Source of the DNA: an uncultured Gammaproteobacteria bacterium
GTDB lineage: Bacteria > Pseudomonadota > Gammaproteobacteria > HK1
Direction: 5' to 3'
DNA: 64,000 nt
Assembly: GCA_958295835.1 (NCBI GenBank)
Contig: OY282378.1
Location: forward strand, 1,257,001 to 1,321,000
Shown here: piece by piece, positions 19,242 through 27,940 of the stretch
Position numbering within the stretch: position 1 is the first letter of the stretch
Layout: every line of letters begins with the position of its first letter
The notes under the pieces: model-generated
Database searches by the model: none
What the model was told of the DNA's origin: nothing
The model's input: the letters and a program-made list of their open reading frames with translations, nothing else
Position numbers and translations under genes: made by a program

Positions 19242-20843
19242 TCACCAGGCGGCGACCACTCCATCGGTGCGCGGCTCCGTGCCCCCCACGTACACCCCCG
19301 AATCGAGGCGGCGGATGATCTGGCCGCGTCCGAAATCGAGACGGTCGGGGGCGACGCCGACCTGGTGACCGCGGCGGCGGAGCCCATCGACCACGTCCGT
19401 GCCGACCTCCGGCTCCAGCACGACCCCGTCCGGCACCACCCGCCAGCGCGGCGCGTCGAGCGCGCTCTGCGGATTCAGGCCGTAGTCGAGCATCGACGAG
19501 ACCACCTGGAGATGCCCTTGCGGCTGCATCTCGCCGCCCATCACCCCGAACGGTCCCACCGGGGCGCCACCGCGGGTGAGGAATCCGGGGATGATGGTAT
19601 GCCGGGGCCGCTTGCCGCCCGCGGCCTCGTTGCGATGCCCTGGCTCCAGGGTGAAGCCGGCCGCGCGGTTCTGGAGCGCGATCCCGGTTCCCGGCACCAC
19701 GACCCCGGACCCGAACCCCATGTAGTTCGACTGGATGTAGCTCACCATCATGCCGTCGCGGTCCGCCGCGCAGAGGTACACCGTCCCGCCGCCCGGCGGT
19801 CGGCCCGGACCGTATGCTTGCGCGCGCTCCCCGATCAGGGACCTGCGCGAGGCAAGGTAGCCGGCGTCGAGCAGGCCACTCACCGGCACGTCCGCGCGGC
19901 GCGGGTCCGCCACGTAGCGGTAGGCGTCCGCGAACGCGAGCTTCATCGCCTCGATCTGGTAGTGCCAGCTCTCGGCGCTTGCGTGCGGCGACTCGTGCAT
20001 GGCGGTGCCTTCGACGATTCCGAGCGCCTGCAATGCCGCGATCCCCTGCCCGTTCGGCGGGATCTCCCAGACCTCGTGATCCCGGTACGCGATGGAAATC
20101 GGCGCTACCCATTCGCTGTGAAACGCCGCGAGATCGTCGCCGTCGAGCATGCCGCCGGTGGTCCGGGCGTACTCCGCGATGCGCTCCGCCAGCGCGCCTT
20201 CGTAGAATTCCCGAGGCCCCTCCGAAGCCAGCCGACGCAGCGTCTCCGCGTGCCCCGCGCTGCACCAGACCTCCCCCGCGTCGGGGGTTCGCCCGCCGAA
20301 GGTGAACACCCTCGCCCATTCGTCCAGGGCGGTGTCTCCAGTGCCGATGAAGACGGGACCAGCCCGGCGCCAAAGCTGCGAGACCACCGGCGAGACCGGA
20401 AACCCGTCCTCCGCGAGACGGATCGCGTCGACGAAGAGGGATTCGAAGGGCAGTCGTCCGAATCGCTCGTGCAGCGTGCCCCATGCATCCGGCGCACCGG
20501 GGACGGAGACGCTCGTCCAGCCGCGCTCGGGGAACACCGTGTGACCGGCCGCACGCAACGCCTCGGCGGAGAGCGCTCGCGGGGCGGGACCGGATGCGTT
20601 CAAGCCATGCAGCTTCCCGCCGTCCCACACGATCGCGAAGGCGTCGCTGCCGATGCCGTTCGAGGTCGGCTCCACCACGGTCAGGGTGACTGCGGTCGCC
20701 AGCGCCGCGTCGACCGCGTTCCCGCCGGCCCGCAACGCCGCCAGGCCGGCCTGCGCGGCCAGGGGCTGACTCGCCGTGACCATCCCGCCGGTCGAGAGCA
20801 CCACGCTGCGGCGTGACGGGTAATCGCACGTATTCAGGCTCAC
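19242..20843 (-). CDS. Gamma-glutamyltransferase family protein
   Basis: Ntn-hydrolase that transfers or hydrolyses gamma-glutamyl groups; the precursor self-cleaves. About 533 residues. The start is taken as GTG 20843 with GGAG 6 nt upstream (TTG 20861 is possible). Recognisable segments: GGMVTASQPLAAQAGLAALR and GGNAVDAALATAVTL at the N-terminus, IPPNGQGIAALQ, the putative cleavage-site threonine in PPGGGTVYLCAAD, and GGEMQPQGHLQVVSSMLDYG late in the small subunit. No clear signal peptide is seen, so it may be one of the cytosolic Ggt-like acylases. It lies upstream of the nir operon in the same direction but is separated from it by the nirC promoter. Confidence 0.87.
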   Translation of the reverse strand: MSLNTCDYPSRRSVVLSTGGMVTASQPLAAQAGLAALRAGGNAVDAALATAVTLTVVEPTSNGIGSDAFAIVWDGGKLHGLNASGPAPRALSAEALRAAGHTVFPERGWTSVSVPGAPDAWGTLHERFGRLPFESLFVDAIRLAEDGFPVSPVVSQLWRRAGPVFIGTGDTALDEWARVFTFGGRTPDAGEVWCSAGHAETLRRLASEGPREFYEGALAERIAEYARTTGGMLDGDDLAAFHSEWVAPISIAYRDHEVWEIPPNGQGIAALQALGIVEGTAMHESPHASAESWHYQIEAMKLAFADAYRYVADPRRADVPVSGLLDAGYLASRRSLIGERAQAYGPGRPPGGGTVYLCAADRDGMMVSYIQSNYMGFGSGVVVPGTGIALQNRAAGFTLEPGHRNEAAGGKRPRHTIIPGFLTRGGAPVGPFGVMGGEMQPQGHLQVVSSMLDYGLNPQSALDAPRWRVVPDGVVLEPEVGTDVVDGLRRRGHQVGVAPDRLDFGRGQIIRRLDSGVYVGGTEPRTDGVVAAW

Positions 20844-21293
20844 GGCTGCTCCAGCGGACAAGGAATCGGGATGCGCATACTAAGTCGAACGGGGAATCGA
20901 TCGCACCACGCCCTGGACGTCGCAGGGCCCGCTCTGTCCACCGCACCAGGGTACCCCCGGTCGAAGTACCTACCGTCCGCCAACGGCAAGCTCCCGCGCA
21001 GCGTCTCGGGCGATGGCAAATGCGGACGTTCCACCGCCGTGTCCGCCGTCAGTATCACCTTCTCCGCCGATTCATCCGGCAAGCTCATCGTGCAGCTCCA
21101 CCGCAGCCGGTTTCTGCTTGTCGAATCGCCCCGGACACTGCCTTGTGAAGTGTATTCTTGACCGCGAACGAACGTCCGTCCTGGACAGCAATGCGACCGA
21201 AGCCACCGAGTGGGCGGGCCTTGCGCTTGGAGAATTCGACAAACACCTGCGGGAGACGGGGCAAGAGGAAATCGCCGGGCGGGCCACGGGGGC
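20844..21293. other. Non-coding stretch between ggt-like gene and ogt
   Basis: About 450 bp with no convincing gene; the open frames on either strand show no recognisable domain or start context. It leads into a 54-bp repeat block. Confidence 0.4.
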
Positions 21294-21480
21294 GGCATCG
21301 TCAAGCTCGACGGAGCAAGGGAAGGGGATGCCGCTGGACAGTCTGCCGGCACGGCATCGTCAGCTTCGACGGAACAAGGTGATGCCGCTGGACAGACTGC
21401 CGGCATGGCATCGTCAGCTTCGACGGAACAAGGTGATGCCGCCGAACGGACCTCGGGCGACATCGTCAGCCTCGACGGAA
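21294..21480. repeat. 54-59-bp tandem repeat block upstream of ogt
   Basis: Units start at 21294 (59 bp), 21353 (54 bp) and 21407 (54 bp), with a partial fourth at 21461. The shared core is GGCATCGTCAGCTTCGACGG followed by AACAAGGTGATGCC. Inside each unit GGCATC pairs with GATGCC, and CGTC with GACG, so each unit can fold. It looks like an intergenic repeat family rather than coding sequence. Confidence 0.65.
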
Positions 21481-21577
21481 GTTGAATGGAGTGGTTGAAC
21501 CGGGCAACGCCATCGGCAGGGGACGGGGTCATCGCCACACCCGAAACGAACGAGACATCGCAACCGAGGACAACCCC

Positions 21578-22108
21578 GTGAGATACGCCTGGTACGAATC
21601 CCCCATCGGACGCCTCCTCGTCGCGAAGGACGATGTCGCGGTCCGTCACGTCACCATTCCGGACCGCGACCCGTCGCGGCCCGACTCACCCCGCCGCGGG
21701 GCGGCAAAGCCGCTGGAACCCGGCCCGGACTGGGTTCGGGACGACGCGGGCCTCGCCCGCGAGACGGCGGAGCTCGAAGCCTACTTCGCCGGCGAGCTCC
21801 GGGAGTTCGAGATGGCCGTGGAGCCCGAGGGCACCCCGTTCCGGCGCAAGGTATGGGCCGAGCTCGCCCGCATCCCCTACGGCGAGACCTGGAGCTACGG
21901 CGAGCTCGCCCGCCGGGCGGTGGGGCGCACCGGCGCAGCGCGCGCCGCCGGCGCCGCCAACGGCGCCAACCCCATCGCGATCGTCCTTCCCTGCCATCGG
22001 GTCATCGGCACGAACGGCAGCCTCGTCGGCTACGGCGGTGGCCTGAACCGCAAGGCGATGCTGCTCGCCCATGAGCGGAGGGAGGGGGCGTTTGGGGGAT
22101 TGGGGTGA
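21578..22108 (+). CDS. ogt: Methylated-DNA--[protein]-cysteine S-methyltransferase (Ogt)
   Basis: Suicide repair enzyme that takes the methyl group from O6-methylguanine. About 176 residues from GTG 21578. The active site IVLPCHRVIGTNGSLVGYGGG (PCHRV with the acceptor Cys) is clear, together with FRRKVWAELARIPYGETWSYGELA of the DNA-binding region. The N-terminal YAWYESPIGRLLVAKDD is the usual Ogt start. A repeat block lies upstream; the CRISPR island begins downstream. Confidence 0.9.
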   Translation: MRYAWYESPIGRLLVAKDDVAVRHVTIPDRDPSRPDSPRRGAAKPLEPGPDWVRDDAGLARETAELEAYFAGELREFEMAVEPEGTPFRRKVWAELARIPYGETWSYGELARRAVGRTGAARAAGAANGANPIAIVLPCHRVIGTNGSLVGYGGGLNRKAMLLAHERREGAFGGLG

Positions 22109-22375
22109 ACCGAAGCGGCCGGCAAGGATCCTGAATCGGGTCGGGAACGTTCGACTTCGCCGAAGCCTTGCTCTGAGGCATTCGGGTCCTGAAGAGGTGT
22201 GGCGAGGGCCGGCGCCCGGAGACCGGCCGCTCACGCGCCGGGGGCGTCGCGAGCTTCCACTGTCGGATGTCGAGATCCGGCGGATCGCCTCCCTTCGTTC
22301 GACCAGGATCTTGATCCAGGTTCGGGGAAACGGGACCGGTCCGGATCGCCCGAGGAGAGGTGGGAGAGGTCGGCC

Positions 22376-24967
22376 ATGACCCCCGATGATCCATACGCCA
22401 CGGATTTCGCGGAATTCTTTGTCGCACTGTGGGGCAAGCGCCCTTTTTGCTGGCAGAAGGATTTGGCGAAGAGGGTGCTGGAATGCGAGGCGGCCTCGGC
22501 GGATTTACCGGGGGTAGACGCTCCTTCGGGCGCAAGCGGAGCAATGTCGTCTTCCTGGCCCGACGCTATCGCCTTGCCGACTGCATCCGGGAAAACCGCC
22601 TGCATGGACATCGCCCTGTTCGCCTTGGCGGCTCAGGCGGCGCGACTGGATTCCGGGCAGGCGATCACCACGCCACGCCGCATCTTCTTCGTGGTGGATC
22701 GACGGGTGATCGTCGACGAAGCATATGAACGTGCGCGCCAGCTGGCGGAGAAGCTGGAGCAGGCCGTAGACGGCATTCTGAAGGTCGTCGCGGACGATCT
22801 GCGGCGCATCGCCCACGGCGCAGCCACCGGATTCGGGGGCGAGCGGCCGCTCGCCGTGTACGCGCTGCGCGGCGGCATGTATCGATCGGAAGCCTGGGCG
22901 CGCAACCCTCTGCAACCGGCCATCGTTGCCTCGACGGTGGACCAGATCGGCTCCCGGCTGTTGTTTCGCGCCTACGGCCGCGGTGCCGGAACCTGGCCGA
23001 TCTACGCGGGACTCGTTGCCAACGACAGCCTCATCCTGCTCGACGAAGCGCATTGCGCGCAGCCGTTCTTGCAGACCTTGCGGGCCGTTCGCCGTTATCG
23101 GACCTGGGCACATGAGCCGCTTCGGCGGCGTTTCCACCCGGTGGTGATGTCGGCGACGCCGCCGCCGGGGATTGACGACGTATTCAGGGACTTGTCCGAC
23201 GACGGCCGCGACCCGGACCATCCGCTCGGCCGGCGGCAGTTGGCCAACAAGCCGGCGGCGCTACGGCCGATTTCCAATGCGAAGGACGACAAGGCATCCG
23301 GCCGATTCTCGAAGGCGCTGGTGCAAAGCGCTCTGGATCTTCTGAACGGCGGTCGGCGGGCCGTCGTCGTGTTCGTCAATCGAGTGGCGACCGCCCGCGA
23401 AACCTTCCGTCGGCTGCGCGAGAGGGAGGAGGTCGAGGCCGTCCTGTTGACCGGCCGCATGCGTCCCGTGGACAAGGACGCGATGGTCCGGCGGCTTCGC
23501 AACCTGGACCTCCACTCGAACCAAGCCACCGGCCGCCGACTGGAAAAACCGGTCATCGTCGTCGCCACCCAGACCCTCGAAGTCGGGGCCGATCTCGACT
23601 TCGACGGCTTGGTCACCGAGTGCGCGAGCCTCGACGCCTTGCGCCAGCGCTTCGGGCGCCTGAACCGCATGGGGCGGGAGATCGAAGCCCGCGCCTGGAT
23701 TCTCATTCGCGCCGATCAGGCCAAGCCGGCGCGCAGCGCCAAGAAGGATCCGGTGTACGGCGAAGCGTTGACCCGCACCTGGAAATGGCTTGGCGATCAC
23801 GAGAATGAAGACGGCGAGGTCGATTTCGGCATCGCCCATCTCGATCGCCTGTTGGCGGAAGGCGATTCCCTCGCCGGTCTCGACGCGCCGTCGGCCGATG
23901 CGCCGGTGATGCTCCCCGCGCACGTCGATTGCTGGGCGCAGACCGCGCCGGAACCGCGGCCCTCGCCGGACGTGGCGCATTTTCTGCGCGGCCCGCGGGA
24001 AAGCGTCCCGGACGTACAGGTCTGCTGGCGTGCGGACATCGACCTGACCGGCGCGGACGCACAGGACGATGCCATCGAATCCCTGACCCTGTGCCCACCA
24101 GGCAGCAGCGAGACGTTGCCGGTGCCGATCGGCGTGTTCAAGCGCTGGCTGGCCGGGAAGGATACGGACGACTTCAGCGCCGACGTGGAAGGCGCTCGGA
24201 CCGCCGATCGGCCCGAAGAAGATTCGGAAGGCGTGGAGGACTCGAATCTTTCGGATCGCCGGATCATCCGTTGGCGCGGGGCCGGAACGAGCCGCAAGGA
24301 CGTGACTTCCGATCCGGTCGATATCCGGCCCGGAGACGTCATCGTGATCCCGTGCACGCACCCCGGCCCGCATGACCGGCTTGGAGATCTCCCACCGGAA
24401 GCGTCCGATTCTTCTGCAACGCTCGACGTGGGGGATGCCGCGCACCGGCTCGGAGAGTTTCGTTTCGAGTGGCCGATATGGACTTCGATGGTGGACATCG
24501 AGACCCTGCGCTCCCTGGTTGCGCTGCGCGACCTTCATGAAAGCCCCCTGCCTCGTCCGGCCCTTCTCGCCAAGGGTATCGAAGAGGTCTATTGCGCGCG
24601 TCGGGTACAACCGAACCAGTACTACAGCAACTTTACGCCGGCTCAGCCGCCGCTTGATGGCCGGAACTCGAACACGACGGAGACAGGCAATGGAGAAACA
24701 CATGACGCTCGATCTGAAGACCCTGCGAGACGCGGTCGCGGGCACGGCCGCGGCGTTTCGTTTCGTTGCGTGACCAACCATCAGCCGGCGGGTGGCCCGG
24801 TGACAAGGTGTTCCCGCCAACTTACGAAGAGGGCAAGTACGCCACGGAGGAACGCATCGATCCCGGGACGGGCGAGATCAAGCCCTGCGTGCTCCTCGAT
24901 TCCGTGCAATCACAGGCCAACCGCATGGAGTTGGCCCTTCTGGAAGCGCATCGCGCCGGCAAGGTGA
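22376..24967 (+). CDS. cas3: Type I-G (Csb3-type) Cas3 helicase lacking the C-terminal HD nuclease
   Basis: Superfamily 2 helicase of a decayed type I-G (former I-U) module. About 863 residues read to the stop. Helicase motifs are complete: ALPTASGKTACM (Walker A), LILLDEAHCAQPF (DEAH), VMSATPPPG, VVVATQTLEVGADLDFDGL and LRQRFGRLNRMGR. The intact homologue at 57723-60680 is 985 residues and ends in an HD nuclease with HDIGKADRRF. Here no HD motif exists; homology stops near 24.5 kb and the last ~90 codons run out of frame through the csb1 remnant. ATG 22376 has a GGGAGAGG site. Without HD it should be unable to cut DNA unless an HD protein is supplied in trans, for example by one of the other two Cas3 proteins. 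Confidence 0.8.
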   Translation: MTPDDPYATDFAEFFVALWGKRPFCWQKDLAKRVLECEAASADLPGVDAPSGASGAMSSSWPDAIALPTASGKTACMDIALFALAAQAARLDSGQAITTPRRIFFVVDRRVIVDEAYERARQLAEKLEQAVDGILKVVADDLRRIAHGAATGFGGERPLAVYALRGGMYRSEAWARNPLQPAIVASTVDQIGSRLLFRAYGRGAGTWPIYAGLVANDSLILLDEAHCAQPFLQTLRAVRRYRTWAHEPLRRRFHPVVMSATPPPGIDDVFRDLSDDGRDPDHPLGRRQLANKPAALRPISNAKDDKASGRFSKALVQSALDLLNGGRRAVVVFVNRVATARETFRRLREREEVEAVLLTGRMRPVDKDAMVRRLRNLDLHSNQATGRRLEKPVIVVATQTLEVGADLDFDGLVTECASLDALRQRFGRLNRMGREIEARAWILIRADQAKPARSAKKDPVYGEALTRTWKWLGDHENEDGEVDFGIAHLDRLLAEGDSLAGLDAPSADAPVMLPAHVDCWAQTAPEPRPSPDVAHFLRGPRESVPDVQVCWRADIDLTGADAQDDAIESLTLCPPGSSETLPVPIGVFKRWLAGKDTDDFSADVEGARTADRPEEDSEGVEDSNLSDRRIIRWRGAGTSRKDVTSDPVDIRPGDVIVIPCTHPGPHDRLGDLPPEASDSSATLDVGDAAHRLGEFRFEWPIWTSMVDIETLRSLVALRDLHESPLPRPALLAKGIEEVYCARRVQPNQYYSNFTPAQPPLDGRNSNTTETGNGETHDARSEDPARRGRGHGRGVSFRCVTNHQPAGGPVTRCSRQLTKRASTPRRNASIPGRARSSPACSSIPCNHRPTAWSWPFWKRIAPAR

Positions 24968-25134
24968 TGCTTCCCCTGATCGTGACGCGCTTCGATCAGC
25001 CCGAATTGCTCAGGAAATTCACCGTACCAGCCTGGAAGCGCCGCATCGCGCCGCGGAAGCGCTGTTCCGTGACAGTCTGTTGAACGGCGTGATGTTCCGC
25101 AAATCGGACAAGGGTCGACTCCTTGATGCCGCGG
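24702..25134 (+). pseudogene. csb1: csb1 (Cas7) remnant, frameshifted and truncated
   Basis: Starts well (MTLDLKTLRDAVAGTAAAFR, with GGAG 6 nt upstream) and matches the intact csb1 at 54927, but the frame breaks at about 24770, again within the next ~20 bases, and near 25030. Downstream pieces in different frames still match: GDKVFPPTYEEGKYA, LLDSVQSQANRMELALLEAH, SLEAPHRAAEALFRDSLLNG and RKSDKGRLL. Homology stops at about 25134, roughly one third of the way through Csb1, where unrelated sequence (the phosphoribosyltransferase region) begins. It cannot make a functional Cas7 backbone subunit. Confidence 0.85.
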
Positions 25135-25204
25135 CTGCAACGAACCTCGTCTGCGCATTGGTGGATGAGGCAGGAATCGCGTCGGTGCACCGACTCTTGA
25201 GCAG

Positions 25205-26707
25205 GTGGAGGCCGCCCGGCCCGTGCTGGTCAGCGCCCACGCCTACGAGCGCGACGGCTTCAACGCGATCCCCGCTGCACTGGCAAAGCTCCTGAGCGAA
25301 CGCCTGGGTATCCCGTTCGACATTTCCGTCGTGCAAACCAACGTCGTCGGCCACACCGGGGCCGACGGCTATGGCCGGCTCGCCAGGCAGGCCGCCTTTG
25401 GAGGCGAGGTCAAGAGGGGCCGCGAGTACGTGATGGTGGACGACTTCATCGGCCAGGGCGGTACACTGGCGAACCTGCGCGGCTGGATCGAGAAGCAGGG
25501 CGGTACAATCGTCGGTGCGGTCGCATTGACCGGCAAGCCGTATTCGGCCAAGTTGAATCCATCAGAAGGGCAACTCCATGAGCTCCGACGGAAACACGGA
25601 CCGGACTTCGAGAAGTGGTGGCGGGAGCATTTCGGCCACGCCTTCGATTGCCTTGCTCAATCGGAGGCTCGGTACCTCGCCCGCTCCCCGGATGCTGACA
25701 CGATACGAGATCGACTTGCTGCGGCAGAGTGCGAAGGAAGTGGCCGAGGTCGCCGGCGAAATCCTCGCGAGCAAAGGCGGCACGTCGACAGATTGAAGGA
25801 ACGTCTCGCCGGCCGGTTCCCGGACGGCCAGCCGCCGCCACCCATGCGGCCGGTCCCCGGCAGGTGGCAGGGATACGACCGTCCGCGAGCAGAGTCTTTA
25901 CCCGAAGCGGTGCCCCATTCGGTGTTCGACCCGCACCTCGTCGTCCTTGCGATCGCCGGCAAGCGTGTATCCCTCCCGGCAACGCTCAAGCTCACGACGG
26001 CGCTGCGCGGCCTGCTGATGCGCAAGTGCCCGGAGCAACCGCCCCCGGAGTGGTTCAGCGGCCATCGCCGGGACGGCAAGGCGAGCGCGGCGCCGCACTT
26101 GGCCGTGGCGCCGCTGGCCTTCGCGGGCTCGCAGCACGCGGACGGCCGCATCATGGGCCTGGCCCTGATCCTGCCTCGCGGGCGGGAGCCGCAAGAGGCC
26201 GGCCGCTGCCTGGAACCCATCCTGACGGACCCGGAGACCGGCCTGCCGCGCGACGACCTCCGTTTGTTCGACGGCGACCGGCTCGAGTGCTCCATCGAGC
26301 TCGAAGCCCGGGAACGCCCGCCGGAGAATCTCGATCCCCAGACCTGGACCAAGGCGTCTCGCGTCTGGGCCAGTGTGACCCCGGTGGTGCTGAACCGGCA
26401 CTTCGACGGCAAGGACCGGTGGGAGCAGTCCGCCGAGAGCGTGAAGGACATGTGCGGGCACGTCGGCCTTCCGCGCCCCCGTGAAGTCTTGCTGCACCCG
26501 GTCTCCCTGGTCGAAGGCGTTCCCCACGCGAGGGAGTTTCCGCAACTGGCCCGCAAGCACGACGGTGGCCGGCGCCGGCACGGCCATGCCGTGGTCATTT
26601 TCGACGAACCCGTATGCGGGCCGGTGCTGATCGGGGCGGGGAGGTTTCGCGGGTACGGACTGTGCCGGCCGATCGACGAGGGCGATGGCGGTGGGCGCGG
26701 CGGGTGA
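25205..26707 (+). CDS. In-frame chimera: phosphoribosyltransferase domain joined to the C-terminal part of Csb2 (Cas5/6)
   Basis: One uninterrupted 500-codon frame made of two unrelated parts. Residues ~1-185 look like a type I phosphoribosyltransferase: VLVSAHAYERDGFNAIPAAL, VVQTNVVGHTGADGYGRLA, and a PRPP-loop-like YVMVDDFIGQGGTLANLRGW. From about residue 198 the sequence becomes the C-terminal ~300 residues of Csb2: PHLAVAPLAFAGSQHADGR, RVWASVTPVVLNRHFDGKD, and a final GPVLIGAGRFRGYGLCRPI, matching the intact Csb2 at 56191-57720. The Csb2 N-terminal ~220 residues are missing. The phosphoribosyltransferase N-terminus may also be broken: a plausible continuation (VCALVDEAGIASVHRLLS) sits in another frame just upstream. 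GTG 25205 is the only start codon seen in frame after a stop at 25166. Probably a relic, but the open frame is worth noting. Confidence 0.65.
   Translation: MEAARPVLVSAHAYERDGFNAIPAALAKLLSERLGIPFDISVVQTNVVGHTGADGYGRLARQAAFGGEVKRGREYVMVDDFIGQGGTLANLRGWIEKQGGTIVGAVALTGKPYSAKLNPSEGQLHELRRKHGPDFEKWWREHFGHAFDCLAQSEARYLARSPDADTIRDRLAAAECEGSGRGRRRNPREQRRHVDRLKERLAGRFPDGQPPPPMRPVPGRWQGYDRPRAESLPEAVPHSVFDPHLVVLAIAGKRVSLPATLKLTTALRGLLMRKCPEQPPPEWFSGHRRDGKASAAPHLAVAPLAFAGSQHADGRIMGLALILPRGREPQEAGRCLEPILTDPETGLPRDDLRLFDGDRLECSIELEARERPPENLDPQTWTKASRVWASVTPVVLNRHFDGKDRWEQSAESVKDMCGHVGLPRPREVLLHPVSLVEGVPHAREFPQLARKHDGGRRRHGHAVVIFDEPVCGPVLIGAGRFRGYGLCRPIDEGDGGGRGG
25578..25796 (+). CDS. Small conserved ORF overlapping the phosphoribosyltransferase 3' end (copy 1)
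   Basis: 72 residues in the +1 frame relative to the phosphoribosyltransferase, ATG 25578 with AGAAGGG about 7 nt upstream. The core (SIALLNRRLGTSPAPRMLTR, then YEIDLLRQS) is nearly identical to a second small ORF at 35786-36031. Between the two copies the core differs mostly by synonymous or conservative changes in this frame, while the overlapping frame changes more, which argues that this frame is translated. No domain, signal peptide or membrane segment is seen. It is predicted to be a helical soluble protein. Function unknown; its partner appears to be the overlapping phosphoribosyltransferase. Confidence 0.6.
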   Translation: MSSDGNTDRTSRSGGGSISATPSIALLNRRLGTSPAPRMLTRYEIDLLRQSAKEVAEVAGEILASKGGTSTD

Positions 26708-26941
26708 TCCGCCCGGCCGGGAATCAGGCGATCCCTCGTGCAACCGCGTCGGTATGGATAACGCATTTACCGAAACCGGGTTCTGCTGAACTGGGCCAGA
26801 GCCAGCGCCGCACATCCGCACGGGGTCCGGCAAACACGGCGGCCGGGCCGAGCCCGTTCTCCTTCTCGGCACCGGACCGATGCCACGCAAATCAGGCTCA
26901 TGCCGTACAAGTGACGAGGCGACGGTCGCTACTGCCGGGAC

Positions 26942-27940
26942 ATGGCTTCCCTCACCCTGCCCGGCGTGGCCTCCTCCGACCCCGCCTACAAACTCATCTT
27001 CTCCCAGGTCCGCATGGTCAAAGACACCCTGCGCGGCTTCCTCGCACCCGAGTGGTGCGGCCAACTCGACTTCCCGACACTCAGCCGGATGAACGCCGAG
27101 TACGTCGGCTCCGACCTCCACCACCGCATCGGCGACATGGTCTGGCGTGTCGAGTTCAAGCTCGGCAGTCTCTCGGGCGGCCCGCCGCTGGCCAACGGCG
27201 AACGGCCCGGTCTCCTCATCCTGTTCGAGTTCCAGTCCGGCGTGGACCCCGACATGGCGTGGCGGATGCACGAGTACGTCTACCTGCTGCACCGTCATCT
27301 GCGCCACAACGGGACGTTCAAGGCGGAGGGACGTGAGCCGCCGGTGTTGCCGGTGGTCGTCTACAACGGAGAACGTCCGTGGACAGCGGCGGGTGCACGG
27401 CCGGGGCCGGTGGCGCCGCCGAGGACGGCGGACTGGATTGGCAACGAGGCGCGGGCCCACGCACTGCTCGATGAGCGGGCGCGGGCGGACGATGGCGCCG
27501 GGCTGCCGCCGGACAACCGGATGACGATGTTGATTCGTCTGGAGACGAGCCCGGCGGAGGTACGGCCGCGGTTGCTGGTGGAGGCGTTCGAGCGTTACGC
27601 GGGAGAGGAGGAGAGAGGGCTGCGCGAGGGGTATCATGCACGGGCGAGGCATCCGGGAGGGCGGTACGGGAACGATGACTTGCCGCCGTTCGAGGAGTTG
27701 GAGCGACGATTGAAAGAAGGGCAGGGAGGAACGGAGATGGCGACGTTGATGGAGGCGAGGACGAGGGAATGGGAGGAGCGGGCGATCGCGCGAGGCATCG
27801 CCCAGGGCCGGGAGCAGGGCATCGCTTTACTGCTTCGTTTGGCCGAGCGCCGGTTCGGTCCCGAGACGGCAGCGCAGCTTTCGGAGCTTCTGGCGGATGC
27901 CGATGGCGCGGAGGAGGACACTGCCCAGGCAGGGGGTTGA
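26942..27940 (+). CDS. Rpn family recombination-promoting nuclease / putative transposase
   Basis: PD-(D/E)xK nuclease of the Rpn family (YhgA-like). 332 residues: starts MASLTLPGVASSDPAYKLIF, then MVKDTLRGFLAPEW, GDMVWRVEFKLG, LLILFEFQSGVDPDMAWRMH (catalytic E-x-Q core) and VLPVVVYNGERPW. The C-terminus is a charged helix (EWEERAIARGIAQGREQG) followed by LAERRFGPE. All are family hallmarks. It lies between the decayed and intact cas modules, in the same direction. Rpn proteins stimulate RecA-independent recombination, and these genes often vary between strains. Confidence 0.87.
   Translation: MASLTLPGVASSDPAYKLIFSQVRMVKDTLRGFLAPEWCGQLDFPTLSRMNAEYVGSDLHHRIGDMVWRVEFKLGSLSGGPPLANGERPGLLILFEFQSGVDPDMAWRMHEYVYLLHRHLRHNGTFKAEGREPPVLPVVVYNGERPWTAAGARPGPVAPPRTADWIGNEARAHALLDERARADDGAGLPPDNRMTMLIRLETSPAEVRPRLLVEAFERYAGEEERGLREGYHARARHPGGRYGNDDLPPFEELERRLKEGQGGTEMATLMEARTREWEERAIARGIAQGREQGIALLLRLAERRFGPETAAQLSELLADADGAEEDTAQAGG

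Noticed and set aside
20844..21649. Long minus-strand frame with repeated Ser/Ala/Pro-rich segments
   Set aside because: Its repeats are the 54-bp DNA repeats; no domain, and it overlaps the start of ogt on the other strand.
22309..22322. Third FNR-like site (TTGATCCAGGTTCG) before the first cas3
   Set aside because: The right half-site does not match GTCAA, and no -10 element stands at a suitable distance.
25578..25796. Treating the small ORF as a chance frame under the phosphoribosyltransferase
   Set aside because: A second copy is open with a ribosome site and conserved core even where the phosphoribosyltransferase is broken.
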